Positions 1-8,751 of a DNA stretch of 64,000 nt are shown one piece after another. This stretch comes from Bittarella massiliensis (ex Durand et al. 2017). GTDB taxonomy: Bacteria > Bacillota > Clostridia > Oscillospirales > Ruminococcaceae. The translations under genes and the position numbers were made by a program. The first letter of the stretch is position 1. Each line of letters opens with the position of its first letter. Under the pieces are notes generated by a model. The model saw nothing but the letters and a program-made list of their open reading frames with translations, made no database searches and had not been told where the DNA came from. The stretch spans positions 124,001 to 188,000 of the forward strand of contig NZ_JABFCL010000001.1 of NCBI RefSeq assembly GCF_017566145.1, in the 5' to 3' direction.

Positions 1-305
1 CCCGCCCAGCAAGACCAGGGCCCCCTTGACAATTCCCCCGCCCAGCACCCGGTCCAGTTCGCCGATGCCGGTCAAAAAGCGGGCTTCGCTCTCTTCACTG
101 ACGCGGTTGAGAGCGGTGGGCGCCTGGCCGGAACTGCGGCTTCCAGTTTTGGGGGCAGCCGCTCCCCCTTTTGCGGCGGAGGGAGCACGCACCAGGTGCT
201 CCTCCAAGGTGTTCCAGCTGCCACAGCTGGGGCACTGGCCGCTCCACCGGGGAAAACTCGCCCCACATTCGCTGCAGGTAAACGCTATCTTCTCACTCGA
301 TTTCA
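1..305 (-). CDS. radA: DNA repair protein RadA, N-terminal fragment
   Basis: Partial: the gene runs off the left edge, leaving 101 codons. The ATG at 303-305 follows a GGGAGG ribosome site. The N-terminus carries the RadA zinc finger, CSEC at residues 11-14 and CPSC at 26-29, followed by the WNTL signature. After a low-complexity linker comes the TGIGELDRVLGGG segment that precedes Walker A; the nucleotide-binding loop itself lies outside the window. RadA is a RecA-like ATPase that processes recombination intermediates. The zinc finger with the downstream pattern makes the call firm although two thirds of the protein is unseen. Confidence 0.95.
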
Positions 306-390
306 TCTGTATCCTCCCAGAATTGTACGGGGCTCTCTCCCCTTCTCTCTTTCCCCATTATAAGGGCTCTCTCCCCTTTCTGCAAATACA

Positions 391-419
391 AAAAGAGACC
401 GCAAAAGCGGTCTCTTTTC
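391..419. terminator. Bidirectional terminator hairpin
   Basis: A 9-bp stem (394-402 with 407-415) closes on an AAAA loop and has A and T runs on its two sides. It lies downstream of the APH-like gene on the minus strand, separating it from radA. Confidence 0.8.
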
Positions 420-440
420 TCCTTTAAGGAAACACGGCTT

Positions 441-1196
441 TTATTCGTACTCCACCACGTCGATCCAGCGCATCAGGAAATCCTGTTCCAAATCGTTGTG
501 CTTGGTCAGCTGAGCGGCAGCCACGATGGGCAGCCAGCGCTGCACATACTGCAGGGCGGTGTCGCTCTTCTCGCAGAACAGGCGCAGGTACATATCGGCC
601 TTCTTCTGGTCTTTCAGGGCAAACAGAAGGTAGGTCATGGCTGCGTCGGCACTGGCGTTGCCCTGGGTCGCGTGGGCCCAGTCGATAATGGTCAAGCTGC
701 CGTCCTCGCCGACGATGACGTTGCTGGGGATAAAGTCGCCGTGGCAGACCTTCACGTGCTTGGGCATGCTGTCCAGGCGGGTGTGCAGCTCGTACCGGGT
801 GGTGGCGCTGATGGCGGTCAGGCTGCTGATCTGGCGGTTGAGTTTGTCCTTGAGCTTGTTGAGCATGGGCGCCTGTTTGCTGTGCATCTCAAGCTGCAGA
901 GAGACAAACTGATCCATGTATTTTTCCAGGTTGGCCGGGTCCTCGTCCATGACCTCTTCCATGGTCTTGCCGCGCTTGCGCTCCAACACCAGGGCCCATT
1001 TCCCGTCGATCTGGGACACTTCCTGCACTTTGGCGGTGTTCAGGCCGGTCTCCTCGACAATGGCCTGGTTGAGCGCCTCGTTGAAGACGTATTTTTTGGG
1101 GTGGGACTCCTCAAAGACCTTGACCACGCTGTCGCCGGAGAGATAGACTTTTTTGTAAGGGCGTGCTACGATGAGATCCTTTTCTTCCAATTTCAT
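441..1196 (-). CDS. APH-family phosphotransferase (aminoglycoside/choline kinase fold)
   Basis: A 251-residue protein with the APH catalytic signature: HGD at residues 152-154, Asn159, and the metal-binding IDW at 171-173. Proteins of this fold phosphorylate small alcohols, amino sugars or sugars with ATP. The substrate cannot be read from sequence; metabolite kinases of this type are common in Clostridia and resistance should not be assumed. The ATG at 1196 has an AAGGAG site. It lies 51 bp downstream of adhE with no clear terminator between, so it may be co-transcribed with it. Confidence 0.8.
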   Translation of the reverse strand: MKLEEKDLIVARPYKKVYLSGDSVVKVFEESHPKKYVFNEALNQAIVEETGLNTAKVQEVSQIDGKWALVLERKRGKTMEEVMDEDPANLEKYMDQFVSLQLEMHSKQAPMLNKLKDKLNRQISSLTAISATTRYELHTRLDSMPKHVKVCHGDFIPSNVIVGEDGSLTIIDWAHATQGNASADAAMTYLLFALKDQKKADMYLRLFCEKSDTALQYVQRWLPIVAAAQLTKHNDLEQDFLMRWIDVVEYE

Positions 1197-1247
1197 GATT
1201 CACTTACTCCTTCCAGGTGGGGATTGGCGAATAGACGGCGCTTTTGC

Positions 1248-3860
1248 TTACTTGCCGTAGTAGCACTTCAGGTAGATCTCCTTGATCTCCTTCATGAGCG
1301 GGTAGCGGGGGTTGGCGCCGGTGCACTGGTCATTAAAGGCCTGCTCCACCATGTCGTCCAGGGTATCCAGGAAGTACTTCTCGTCGACCCCGTAATCCTT
1401 GATGGTCTTCTTGATGCCGATGGCCTCTTTGAGCTCTTCCAGCTTGGCACAGAGCTTGTCGAGTACCTCCTGGTCGTTTTTGCCGCTCAGGCCGACAAAG
1501 CGACCGATCTCGGCGTAGCGGGCCAGGGCATGGGGGTACTCGTACTGGGAGAAGGTGCCCATCTTGGTGGGAACTTCGACCGCGTTATAGCGGATGACCT
1601 CGGTGAGGATGACGGCGTTGGCCACACCGTGGGGCAGGTGGTGGAAGGCGCCCAGTTTGTGCGCCATGGAGTGGTTGAGGCCCAGGAAAGCGTTGGCAAA
1701 GGCCATGCCGGCCAGGCAGGAGGCATTGGCCATCATCTCTCTGGCCTTGGGGTCGTTGGCGCCGTTCTCGTAGGCGGAGGGCAGGTATTCAAAGACGCTC
1801 TTGATGGCTTTGAGGGCCAGGCCGTCGGTGTAGTCGGAGGCCATGATGGAGACATAGGCCTCCAGGGCGTGGGTCATGACGTCGATGCCGGAGGCGCTGG
1901 TCAGGCCCTTGGGCTGGGTCATCATGTTGTCCACATCGACAATGGCCATGTTCGGCAGCAGCTCGTAGTCGGCCAGGGGGTATTTCACGCCGCTGTTCTC
2001 GTCGGTGATGATGGCGAAGGGGGTCACCTCAGAACCGGTGCCAGAAGAGGTCGGGATGGCGACAAAGTAGGCCTTCTCCCCCATCTTCGGGAAGGTGTAG
2101 ACGCGCTTGCGGATGTCCATGAAGTCCATGGCCATATCCTCGAAGTTCACGTCGGGGTGCTCGTACATCACCCACATGATCTTGGCAGCGTCCATGGCGG
2201 AACCGCCGCCCAGGGCGATGATGGTGTCGGGCTCAAAGTCAGCCATGGCTTTGGCGCCGGCCTTGGCGCAGCCCAGAGTCGGATCGGGAGCTACGTCGAA
2301 GAAGCAGGTGTGCTGAATGCCCATTTCGTCGAGTTTGGCCTCGATGGGGTGAACATAGCCGTTTTTGTACAGGAAGGTATCGGTGACGATGAAGGCCTTC
2401 TTCTTGTTCATGACTTTGCCCAGCTCGTCCAGGGCGACCGGCATGCAACCCTTTTTGAAGTAGACCTTTTCGGGGGTTCTGAACCAGAGCATATTCTCTC
2501 TCCTCTCGGCCACGGTTTTGATGTTCAGCAGGTGTTTCACGCCCACGTTTTCAGAAACCGAGTTGCCGCCCCAGGAGCCGCAGCCCAGGGTCAGGGAGGG
2601 AGCCAGCTTGAAGTTGTAGAGGTCGCCGATGCCGCCGTGGGAGGAGGGGGTGTTGATGAGAACACGGCAGGTCTTCATGGCAGCCGCGTGCTTGGCGATC
2701 TTCTCCTTCTGGGCGGGGTGCACGTAGAGGGAGGCAGTGTGGCCATAGCCGCCGTCAGCCACCAGCTGAGCGGCCTTCTGCAGGGCCTCGTCAAAGCTCT
2801 TGGCGCGGTACATGGCCAGCACCGGGGAGAGTTTTTCGTGGGCAAACTCTTCGGAAATGTCCACCGACTCGACCTCGCCGATGAGGATTTTGGTGCTCTC
2901 GGGCACGTTGACACCCGCCAGCTGGGCGATGGTGTAAGCGGACTGACCGACGATCTTGGCGTTGAGAGAGCCGTTGATGAGGATGGTCTTGCGGACCTTC
3001 TCGATCTCGTCCTTTTTCAGGAAGTAGCAGCCGCGGTAGGCAAACTCGTCCTTGGCCTGCTGGTAGACTTTGTCCAGCACGGTGACCGACTGCTCAGAGG
3101 CACAGATCATGCCGTTGTCAAAGGTCTTGGAATGGATGATGGAGTTGACGGCCATCCGCACATCGGCGGTGTCGTCGATGATGACAGGGGTGTTACCGGC
3201 GCCCACGCCCAGGGCGGGTTTGCCGGAGGAGTAAGCCGCCTTCACCATGCCGGGGCCGCCGGTGGCGAGAATGATGTCGGCGCTGCGCATGACCTCATTG
3301 GTCAACTCCAGCGAGGGAACGTCGATCCAGCCGATGAGGCCTTCGGGAGCGCCCGCCTTGACTGCCGCATCCAAAACTACTTTGGCGGCGGCGATGGTGC
3401 AGTTCTTGGCGCGGGGATGGGGGCTGATGATGATGGCATTGCGGGTCTTCAGGGAAATCAGGGTCTTGAAGATGGCAGTCGAGGTGGGGTTGGTGGTGGG
3501 GATGACAGCAGCCACCAGGCCGATGGGCTCGGCCACCTTCTGAATGCCAAAGGCGGGGTCTTCCTCGACAACGCCGCAGGTCTTGGTATCCTTGTAGGCG
3601 TTGTAGATGTATTCGGCTGCGTAGTGGTTTTTGATGACCTTGTCTTCCACAACGCCCATGCCAGTCTCTTCGACGGCCATTTTGGCCAGCGGGATGCGCT
3701 GCTTGTTGGCCGCCATGGCGGCTTCATAGAAAATCTTGTCGACTTGTTCCTGAGTAAAGGTCGCAAATTCCTTCTGCGCCTCTCTCATTGCCTTCATCTT
3801 CGCGATCAGCGCCTCGACGCTGTCGATGAGGACAGGTGCGGTTTCGTTTTTCTTCGCCAT
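1248..3860 (-). CDS. adhE: Bifunctional acetaldehyde-CoA/alcohol dehydrogenase AdhE
   Basis: An 870-residue two-domain enzyme reducing acetyl-CoA to acetaldehyde and then ethanol with NADH. Residues 1 to about 440 form the aldehyde dehydrogenase half, with the nucleophilic Cys in GMICAS near 250. The C-terminal half is an iron-dependent alcohol dehydrogenase with the [10 protein letters not shown] motif and the histidine-rich metal segment [11 protein letters not shown]...HHLPHG. I chose the ATG at 3858-3860, preceded by GGAGGAAAATCAGT, over the upstream in-frame ATG; the length then fits the family. AdhE usually assembles into spirosomes. A promoter and a Rex-like operator lie upstream, suggesting NADH/NAD control. 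Confidence 0.97.
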   Translation of the reverse strand: MAKKNETAPVLIDSVEALIAKMKAMREAQKEFATFTQEQVDKIFYEAAMAANKQRIPLAKMAVEETGMGVVEDKVIKNHYAAEYIYNAYKDTKTCGVVEEDPAFGIQKVAEPIGLVAAVIPTTNPTSTAIFKTLISLKTRNAIIISPHPRAKNCTIAAAKVVLDAAVKAGAPEGLIGWIDVPSLELTNEVMRSADIILATGGPGMVKAAYSSGKPALGVGAGNTPVIIDDTADVRMAVNSIIHSKTFDNGMICASEQSVTVLDKVYQQAKDEFAYRGCYFLKKDEIEKVRKTILINGSLNAKIVGQSAYTIAQLAGVNVPESTKILIGEVESVDISEEFAHEKLSPVLAMYRAKSFDEALQKAAQLVADGGYGHTASLYVHPAQKEKIAKHAAAMKTCRVLINTPSSHGGIGDLYNFKLAPSLTLGCGSWGGNSVSENVGVKHLLNIKTVAERRENMLWFRTPEKVYFKKGCMPVALDELGKVMNKKKAFIVTDTFLYKNGYVHPIEAKLDEMGIQHTCFFDVAPDPTLGCAKAGAKAMADFEPDTIIALGGGSAMDAAKIMWVMYEHPDVNFEDMAMDFMDIRKRVYTFPKMGEKAYFVAIPTSSGTGSEVTPFAIITDENSGVKYPLADYELLPNMAIVDVDNMMTQPKGLTSASGIDVMTHALEAYVSIMASDYTDGLALKAIKSVFEYLPSAYENGANDPKAREMMANASCLAGMAFANAFLGLNHSMAHKLGAFHHLPHGVANAVILTEVIRYNAVEVPTKMGTFSQYEYPHALARYAEIGRFVGLSGKNDQEVLDKLCAKLEELKEAIGIKKTIKDYGVDEKYFLDTLDDMVEQAFNDQCTGANPRYPLMKEIKEIYLKCYYGK

Positions 3861-3910
3861 ACTGATTTTCCTCCAATGCGGTTGTCGGGTGGCTCTGCTT
3901 ACTATATCCA

Positions 3911-3938
3911 AGTATATAGCATAGAGCATTTTTTTCAA
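3911..3938 (-). promoter_or_regulatory. adhE promoter
   Basis: On the minus strand TTGAAA (3933-3938), a 16-bp spacer, and TATACT (3911-3916) form a sigma-A-type promoter about 50 bp upstream of the adhE start. Confidence 0.7.
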
Positions 3939-3945
3939 GTGGTAA

Positions 3946-3963
3946 TTGATAATTTTTTAACGA
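3946..3963. promoter_or_regulatory. Putative Rex operator upstream of adhE
   Basis: The 18-mer TTGATAATTTTTTAACGA matches the clostridial Rex consensus TTGTTAANNNNTTAACAA at 12 of 14 fixed positions. It ends 7 bp upstream of the -35 box. Rex is a redox-sensing repressor that binds when NAD is high, and adhE is a standard target. No rex gene is present in the window. Confidence 0.65.
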
Positions 3964-4182
3964 TGTCCGCCACTTTCTATTTCCCCGACAATTCTTTTTC
4001 TGTTTGAGCAGATTTTATCATCAAATTGATGGCTATCCCCCTTTTCCGACAGAAAATCATTGATTTTCCATTTGTTACATCCCTATTATACCCTGTCACT
4101 TTGCATAAGAAAAGCCCCTTTCGGCGAAAATTATAATGCTTATTTGTTTGGCGGGCTCACCTCTTTGCCCCCCTCCCCGCGC

Positions 4183-4226
4183 AAAAATGCGCCCTCGCTC
4201 CTTGTCGGGCGCGGGGGCGCATTTTT
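4183..4226. terminator. Bidirectional terminator downstream of cwlD
   Basis: A 12-bp stem (4183-4194 with 4215-4226) is flanked by A and T runs, about 60 bp after cwlD ends. The interval between this hairpin and the adhE promoter is AT-richer and holds no recognisable gene. Confidence 0.8.
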
Positions 4227-4284
4227 TCAGGACGGTGTGCGGAAAGGAGAAGCCAGAGGGCCACAGCAGTTTCCCCTATCGAGA

Positions 4285-5007
4285 TTACCTCCACCGGGAG
4301 GATCGCCCCAGGTACTCACAGAGTCCCTGGTAGATACAGAGGGCCAGCTGCTGCTGGTAGCCGCTGTCTTTGAGCTTTGCCAACTCCTCGGCATTGGAGA
4401 TAAAGCCGCACTCGATGAGAACTCCCGGCGTGGTGCTGTTTTCCAGCAGAAAGTACTCTTTGCCAGAGGGCTTGTGTTCCCGGTGGCTCTCGGGCTGCAA
4501 ATTGGTGCGGATGGTCTGTTGGATACACTTGGCCAGCAACTCTCCCTCGGCATTTTTCCTGTTGTAAAACACCTGTGAGCCCTTGTTGGCGCTCTGATAT
4601 GAATTTTGATGGATGGAGAGGAAGATGGTGTCGGGGTGATCGTTGATCAATTTGAGGCGATTTCGCATGTCTGACTTCTTGCGCTGTGAGAGGTTATTCC
4701 CCTCGCTCTCGGTGGAGGTGTCCTGCTCTCGGGTCATAATGACAGTGTACCCCTGAAAAGCCAGGGTGTCCCGCAGCTTGAGGGCAATTTGCAAATTGAT
4801 GTCCTTTTCCACCACCGAGCCCGACGTCGCGCCGGAGTCAAAGCCGCCGTGGCCCGCATCCAGGATGATGACCGGCCGCTTTTTCAGATCGACATCGCTG
4901 GCAATGGCAAAGGCCGTGAAGTTGCAAAGGGTGATGACCAGGGCCAATAGCACCGAGATTCCCAGCAGCAAATAGGGGGGCTTACACCTTTTGGCGACAA
5001 ACAGCAT
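4285..5007 (-). CDS. cwlD: N-acetylmuramoyl-L-alanine amidase, CwlD type
   Basis: A 240-residue membrane-anchored Amidase_3 protein. Residues 9-35 are a hydrophobic signal/anchor. The zinc ligands are visible: His in DAGHGG, Glu in VVEKDIN, and His in SIHQNS. The catalytic Glu lies in LIECGF near the C-terminus. CwlD starts muramic-delta-lactam formation in spore cortex by removing the stem peptide. The ATG at 5007 is chosen because GAGAGGTG precedes it; the longer in-frame start has no ribosome site. The gene stands alone between two terminators. CwlD rather than another amidase is inferred from length and architecture. Confidence 0.85.
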   Translation of the reverse strand: MLFVAKRCKPPYLLLGISVLLALVITLCNFTAFAIASDVDLKKRPVIILDAGHGGFDSGATSGSVVEKDINLQIALKLRDTLAFQGYTVIMTREQDTSTESEGNNLSQRKKSDMRNRLKLINDHPDTIFLSIHQNSYQSANKGSQVFYNRKNAEGELLAKCIQQTIRTNLQPESHREHKPSGKEYFLLENSTTPGVLIECGFISNAEELAKLKDSGYQQQLALCIYQGLCEYLGRSSRWR

Positions 5008-5082
5008 ATTTTTCACCTCTCGGTAAAGGTATGCAGTTTTGGCAGGGGTTATGTCTCGCCCTTCCATCCCTTCTCAGGCGGT

Positions 5083-5119
5083 AAAAAAGCGGTATCTGAT
5101 GGTGTTTCAGATACCGCTT
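5083..5119 (-). terminator. Terminator of tRNA cluster 1
   Basis: A 13-bp stem (5087-5099 with 5107-5119) is followed on the minus strand by six T residues, directly after tRNA-Cys. Confidence 0.88.
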
Positions 5120-5124
5120 CTTTG

Positions 5125-5198
5125 TGGAGGCGCCACCCAGAATTGAACTGGGGATAAAGGTTTTGCAGACCTCTGCCTTACCGCTTGGCTATGGCGCC
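5125..5198 (-). tRNA. tRNA-Cys (GCA), cluster 1
   Basis: 74 nt including encoded CCA. The acceptor GGCGCCA pairs with TGGCGCC, and the anticodon loop CTGCAAA gives GCA. Confidence 0.97.
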
Positions 5199-5207
5199 AT
5201 ATTCACG

Positions 5208-5268
5208 GTTATACAAAATAGCTGTATAACCGGCTTTGTAAAACGGAAGGCGCTAATTTCTTAGCGCC
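5208..5268. other. Two spacer hairpins between tRNA-Cys and tRNA-Gly
   Basis: One 9-bp inverted repeat (GGTTATACA with TGTATAACC, 5208-5232) and one GGCGCT/AGCGCC hairpin (5249-5268). Neither has a T run on the transcribed strand, so they look like processing or spacer structures, not terminators. They are repeated exactly at 8366-8426. Confidence 0.6.
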
Positions 5269-5274
5269 TTTTTG

Positions 5275-5350
5275 TGGAGCGGGTTACGAGGCTCGAACTC
5301 GCTACCTCCACCTTGGCAAGGTGGCGCTCTACCAGATGAGCTAAACCCGC
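5275..5350 (-). tRNA. tRNA-Gly (GCC), cluster 1
   Basis: 76 nt with encoded CCA; acceptor GCGGGTT pairs with AACCCGC, and the anticodon loop TTGCCAA gives GCC. Confidence 0.97.
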
Positions 5351-5356
5351 ATAATT

Positions 5357-5432
5357 TGGTGCCTCCGGGCGGAATCGAACCACCGACACGGGGATTTTCA
5401 GTCCCCTGCTCTACCGACTGAGCTACAGAGGC
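5357..5432 (-). tRNA. tRNA-Phe (GAA), cluster 1
   Basis: 76 nt with encoded CCA; acceptor GCCTCTG pairs with CGGAGGC (one G-U), and the anticodon loop CTGAAAA gives GAA. Confidence 0.97.
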
Positions 5433-5437
5433 CAAAC

Positions 5438-5514
5438 TGGCGACCCGGAAGGGGCTCGAACCCTCGACCTCTAGCGTGACAGGCTAGCGTTCTAACCAAC
5501 TGAACTACCGGGCC
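5438..5514 (-). tRNA. tRNA-Asp (GTC), cluster 1
   Basis: 77 nt with encoded CCA; the anticodon loop CTGTCAC gives GTC. Confidence 0.97.
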
Positions 5515-5519
5515 ATATA

Positions 5520-5595
5520 TGGTGGGAACAACAGGGCTCGAACCTGTGACCCCCTGCTTGTAAGGCAGATGCTCTCCCAGCTGAGCTATGCTCCC
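5520..5595 (-). tRNA. tRNA-Val (TAC)
   Basis: 76 nt with encoded CCA; acceptor GGGAGCA pairs with TGTTCCC, and the anticodon loop CTTACAA gives TAC. It is the first gene of cluster 1 and is absent from cluster 2. Its discriminator base is A. Confidence 0.97.
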
Positions 5596-5636
5596 CCTCA
5601 CAACCGCTGCAACTCATCCCTTCAGCGACGAGATTT

Positions 5637-5665
5637 ATTTTACTATATCCACCCACTTCTGTCAA
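5637..5665 (-). promoter_or_regulatory. Promoter of tRNA cluster 1
   Basis: Minus-strand TTGACA (5660-5665), a 17-bp spacer, and TAAAAT (5637-5642), about 40 bp upstream of tRNA-Val. Confidence 0.8.
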
Positions 5666-5712
5666 TAGGAACTTTTGCATTTTTTCTCTTTTTTGCGGGG
5701 CGCCTCCCTTCT

Positions 5713-8085
5713 CTAGGAAGGGCTTTCTTTCTCTCCCTCCCAAAAGGCCGCCAGTGCCCGAGCGATGGCTTCTGGGGAGCGAACTGCCCTGGCATGGCGC
5801 CAGTGTTCGGGGAAGAGCTGGCGGTAGCGGGGGGCCGAAAAGCGCTCATCGATCAGGAGGACCACCCCTCTGTCCTCCTCACTGCGAATCACCCGCCCCG
5901 CCGCCTGCAACACCTTGTTCATGCCGGGGAACTGGTAGGCAAAGGCAAATCCCATGTGATTTTGCCCCTCATAGTAGTCGCGAATGACATCGGTTTCGGG
6001 GTTTATCTGGGGCAGGCCAACCCCCACCACGATGCTGCCGATAAGCCGCTCTCCCTGCAGGTCGATCCCCTCGGCATAGATCCCCCCCAGCACGCAAAAG
6101 CCCAGCAGGCTGCCGCCCTGGGCCGGGGCCTCAAAGCGGGCCAAAAAGGCCTCCCTCTCCCCTTCGTCCATCTCTCCTGTCTGCACTGCCAGGGCGATCT
6201 CGGGGTGCTCGCTCCGAAAGCGCTCGCAGACCATCTCCATATATTTATAGGAGGGGAAATAGGCGATGTAGTTGCCCTCCCTGGCGGACACCACCTGCCA
6301 GATGGCTTCGCTGACGGCGGCGGCGCTCTCCTCCCGCCGGTTGTACTTGGTGGAGACGGCATCGTCCACCAGCAGACAGAGATTTTGCGCCGGATAGGGC
6401 GAGGGCAGGGTACAGACCTTGCTTCCCTCCCCGCCGCCCAAAACGGTGGCGAAATACTGAATGGGTGAGAGGGTAGCGGAAAAGAGGATCGCCGCCCTCC
6501 CCCGCTCCATCGCCTGCCCCAGCAGGTAGGAGGGGTCGACGCAGTACTGTTTGCTGATTACCTCTGTCCCCCTCTTCTCGCCAAAGAGGACATACCGCTC
6601 GTCAAAGAGCTGGGCGATCTTGAGATAGCTGTTGACCTCAAAATAAAAGGAGAGCACCGCCTGCAACCGGGCGTCAGCCTTGTGGCGGTCCAGCCACTCC
6701 TCGCACCGGCTCTTGAGAGCGGCGAGGCGGTCGATAAAATCGCTGTCCTGCTCTTTTTTGAGGAGAAAGCGCTCCTCCCCGCACGCCTTGCGCAGGGCCA
6801 CCATGGCGCTGTTGACCTTGGTGAGGGCAGCGCTAAGCTTTTTGCTGCCGGCGTCCTTTGCCAGCAGCCGCTTAATTTCCAGCACCCTTGACTTGTAGAG
6901 CCGGGCCGAAAACATCTCTCGCGCCCGGTCGGCCAGATTGTGGGCCTCGTCGATCAAAAAGACATAGTCGCCCTGGCGATCCTCAGAAAAAAATCGCTTG
7001 AGGTAGACCTGCGGGTCAAAGAGGTAGTTGTAGTCACAAACAATGCAGTCGCTCCACAGGGTGAGGTCCAGTCCCAGCTCAAAAGGGCAGACACGGTGTT
7101 TTTGGGCGCAGGCCTCAATCTCCTCCCTGTCGATGCCGTCCGGCCCGTGAAGCAGCTCCATCACCGCGTCGGAGACCCGGTCAAAGTGGCCGTTTGCATA
7201 GGGGCAGTCATCGGGATTGCAGGTGCGCTCCTCCAAAAAGCAGATTTTGTCCTTGGCGGTCAGGGAGACACTGCGAAAGCGAAGACCGCCCTCCCGCAGC
7301 TTGGCAAGCCCCTCTTCCGCCGCCCGGCGGGCCACCGTTTTCGCGGTGAGGTAAAAGAGCTTTTCCGCCATCCCCTCCCCCACCGCCTTGACGGCGGGAA
7401 AGAGGGAGGAGATGGTCTTGCCCACCCCGGTGGGCGCCTGGCAGTAGAGACGGCCCCTCTCCTGAATGGTTTTATAGACAGCGCCCATCATCCGCCGCTG
7501 GCCCTCGCGGTAGCGCGCAAAGGGGAAGGCGGAGGAGGCGATGCTGGCGTCCCGCTGGACCGTCCATCCCTGCCAGAAGTCGGCCCACACTTGGTAGCGG
7601 GAGAGCAGGTCGAAAAAGCCCTCCTCCAGCTGGGCAAAATCCAGGCTGCGGCGGTGGCGGAGAATCTCGTCGGTGTCAATTTGGTAATAGGTCAGGCGCA
7701 GGGTGAGGCGCTCCTTCCCCTCCTGCAGGGCGTAGATGTACCCGTAGCAGAGGGCCTGCGCCCAGTAGGCGGCGTTGTCCTCCGGCCCGATGGACTCCAG
7801 CGAGACAGCCACCGTCTTGATCTCGTCAATGACCGTCTCCCCCTCCTCCTGGAGGACGCCGTCGGCCCGCCCTTGAATCCAAAAGGGGATGTCCCGGTAA
7901 ATCAAGTGGATAGAGAGGGGCACCTCGGGCCGGTATCCCTCCTCCTGCCGCTGCAGCTTTCGGTGGATGCGGGAGCCCTCCTGCGCCCGGTCGGCCCCTG
8001 AAAACCGGCTGTCGATAGAACCGCTCTGGGTGGTGAGGGCCACCAGTTGGCGAACTGGCAGGCGAATTTCTGCGCTCTCTCCCAT
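5713..8085 (-). CDS. XPD/Rad3-like ATP-dependent DNA helicase with N-terminal RecB/Cas4-like region
   Basis: 790 residues. Residues 60-120 carry a PD-(D/E)XK-like pattern: GRAD at 72-75, IDEIKT at 86-91 and a QALCYGY motif near 110-116. The helicase core follows, with Walker A APTGVGKT at 217-224, DEAH in FLIDEAHNL, and a cysteine cluster (CFLEERTC, CPY, CPF) typical of the 4Fe-4S domain of XPD/DinG helicases. C-terminal motifs IYAEGIDLQG and QAAGRVIRSEED complete the superfamily-2 fold. It probably unwinds DNA 5'-3' in repair. Start 8085 has GGGGAGGTG in front. It stands alone between the duplicated tRNA clusters. Confidence 0.85.
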   Translation of the reverse strand: MGESAEIRLPVRQLVALTTQSGSIDSRFSGADRAQEGSRIHRKLQRQEEGYRPEVPLSIHLIYRDIPFWIQGRADGVLQEEGETVIDEIKTVAVSLESIGPEDNAAYWAQALCYGYIYALQEGKERLTLRLTYYQIDTDEILRHRRSLDFAQLEEGFFDLLSRYQVWADFWQGWTVQRDASIASSAFPFARYREGQRRMMGAVYKTIQERGRLYCQAPTGVGKTISSLFPAVKAVGEGMAEKLFYLTAKTVARRAAEEGLAKLREGGLRFRSVSLTAKDKICFLEERTCNPDDCPYANGHFDRVSDAVMELLHGPDGIDREEIEACAQKHRVCPFELGLDLTLWSDCIVCDYNYLFDPQVYLKRFFSEDRQGDYVFLIDEAHNLADRAREMFSARLYKSRVLEIKRLLAKDAGSKKLSAALTKVNSAMVALRKACGEERFLLKKEQDSDFIDRLAALKSRCEEWLDRHKADARLQAVLSFYFEVNSYLKIAQLFDERYVLFGEKRGTEVISKQYCVDPSYLLGQAMERGRAAILFSATLSPIQYFATVLGGGEGSKVCTLPSPYPAQNLCLLVDDAVSTKYNRREESAAAVSEAIWQVVSAREGNYIAYFPSYKYMEMVCERFRSEHPEIALAVQTGEMDEGEREAFLARFEAPAQGGSLLGFCVLGGIYAEGIDLQGERLIGSIVVGVGLPQINPETDVIRDYYEGQNHMGFAFAYQFPGMNKVLQAAGRVIRSEEDRGVVLLIDERFSAPRYRQLFPEHWRHARAVRSPEAIARALAAFWEGEKESPS

Positions 8086-8235
8086 CTGCCAAACACCTCC
8101 CCTTTTTCTGCGGCAAAAACCGCGCGTCTCTCCTCCAAAAGAAGGGGGATCACCGCAGCTCTCTCCTCGGCGGCCACCCCCTGCCATTTTCTTTTCAGTA
8201 TACCACAACACCGCGTCACAGTGCGGCTGTGCGAC

Positions 8236-8277
8236 GAAAAACAGCTGCCTTTGCATTTTCATCAAAGACAGCTGTTT
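8236..8277 (-). terminator. Terminator of tRNA cluster 2
   Basis: AACAGCTG...CAGCTGTT arms with one mismatch inside a long stem, followed on the minus strand by a T run. It lies between cluster 2 and the helicase start. Confidence 0.7.
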
Positions 8278-8282
8278 GCTGT

Positions 8283-8356
8283 TGGAGGCGCCACCCAGAA
8301 TTGAACTGGGGATAAAGGTTTTGCAGACCTCTGCCTTACCGCTTGGCTATGGCGCC
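8283..8356 (-). tRNA. tRNA-Cys (GCA), cluster 2
   Basis: Identical to the copy at 5125-5198; anticodon GCA, CCA encoded. Confidence 0.97.
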
Positions 8357-8432
8357 ATATTCACGGTTATACAAAATAGCTGTATAACCGGCTTTGTAAA
8401 ACGGAAGGCGCTAATTTCTTAGCGCCTTTTTG

Positions 8433-8508
8433 TGGAGCGGGTTACGAGGCTCGAACTCGCTACCTCCACCTTGGCAAGGTGGCGCTCTACCAGATGAGCT
8501 AAACCCGC
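8433..8508 (-). tRNA. tRNA-Gly (GCC), cluster 2
   Basis: Identical to 5275-5350; anticodon GCC. Confidence 0.97.
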
Positions 8509-8514
8509 ATAATT

Positions 8515-8590
8515 TGGTGCCTCCGGGCGGAATCGAACCACCGACACGGGGATTTTCAGTCCCCTGCTCTACCGACTGAGCTACAGAGGC
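8515..8590 (-). tRNA. tRNA-Phe (GAA), cluster 2
   Basis: Identical to 5357-5432; anticodon GAA. Confidence 0.97.
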
Positions 8591-8595
8591 CAAAC

Positions 8596-8672
8596 TGGCG
8601 ACCCGGAAGGGGCTCGAACCCTCGACCTCTAGCGTGACAGGCTAGCGTTCTAACCAACTGAACTACCGGGCC
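8596..8672 (-). tRNA. tRNA-Asp (GTC), cluster 2
   Basis: Identical to 5438-5514; anticodon GTC. It is the first gene of this cluster. Confidence 0.97.
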
Positions 8673-8751
8673 ATGTATACCAACTGAAAGAAAAAAGCGT
8701 AGCTTTTTGACCTCTTTCAGGGTTGCCGTTGCTTGTCCGACAACGTTTATT

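Larger units (their letters stand above)
5125..5516. repeat. 392-bp perfect direct repeat, copy 1
   Basis: Read base by base, this block is identical to 8283-8674. It covers tRNA-Cys, -Gly, -Phe and -Asp and all spacers. The copies diverge at once outside it (5517 onward and before 5125). Confidence 0.97.
8283..8674. repeat. 392-bp perfect direct repeat, copy 2
   Basis: Identical to 5125-5516 at an offset of 3158 bp, and in the same orientation. The left boundary is the last base of the encoded CCA of tRNA-Cys; the right boundary is two bases past the 5' end of tRNA-Asp. Confidence 0.97.

Noticed and set aside
441..1196. Antibiotic-resistance aminoglycoside phosphotransferase
   Set aside because: The APH fold is shared by many metabolite kinases; no feature places it among characterised resistance enzymes.
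498..4007. A 1169-codon open frame on the plus strand
   Set aside because: It lies opposite the APH-like and adhE genes. It is low in complexity (Gly/Val/Asp/His-rich), has no motif, and arises from GC-rich codon use on the minus strand.
5208..5268. Terminators between tRNA-Cys and tRNA-Gly
   Set aside because: The hairpins have no T run on the transcribed strand and lie inside a cluster with a proper terminator at its end.
5253..5435. A 60-residue frame repeated identically at 8411-8593
   Set aside because: It is antisense and in-frame reading of the duplicated tRNA genes; identity comes from the tRNA repeat, not from a protein.
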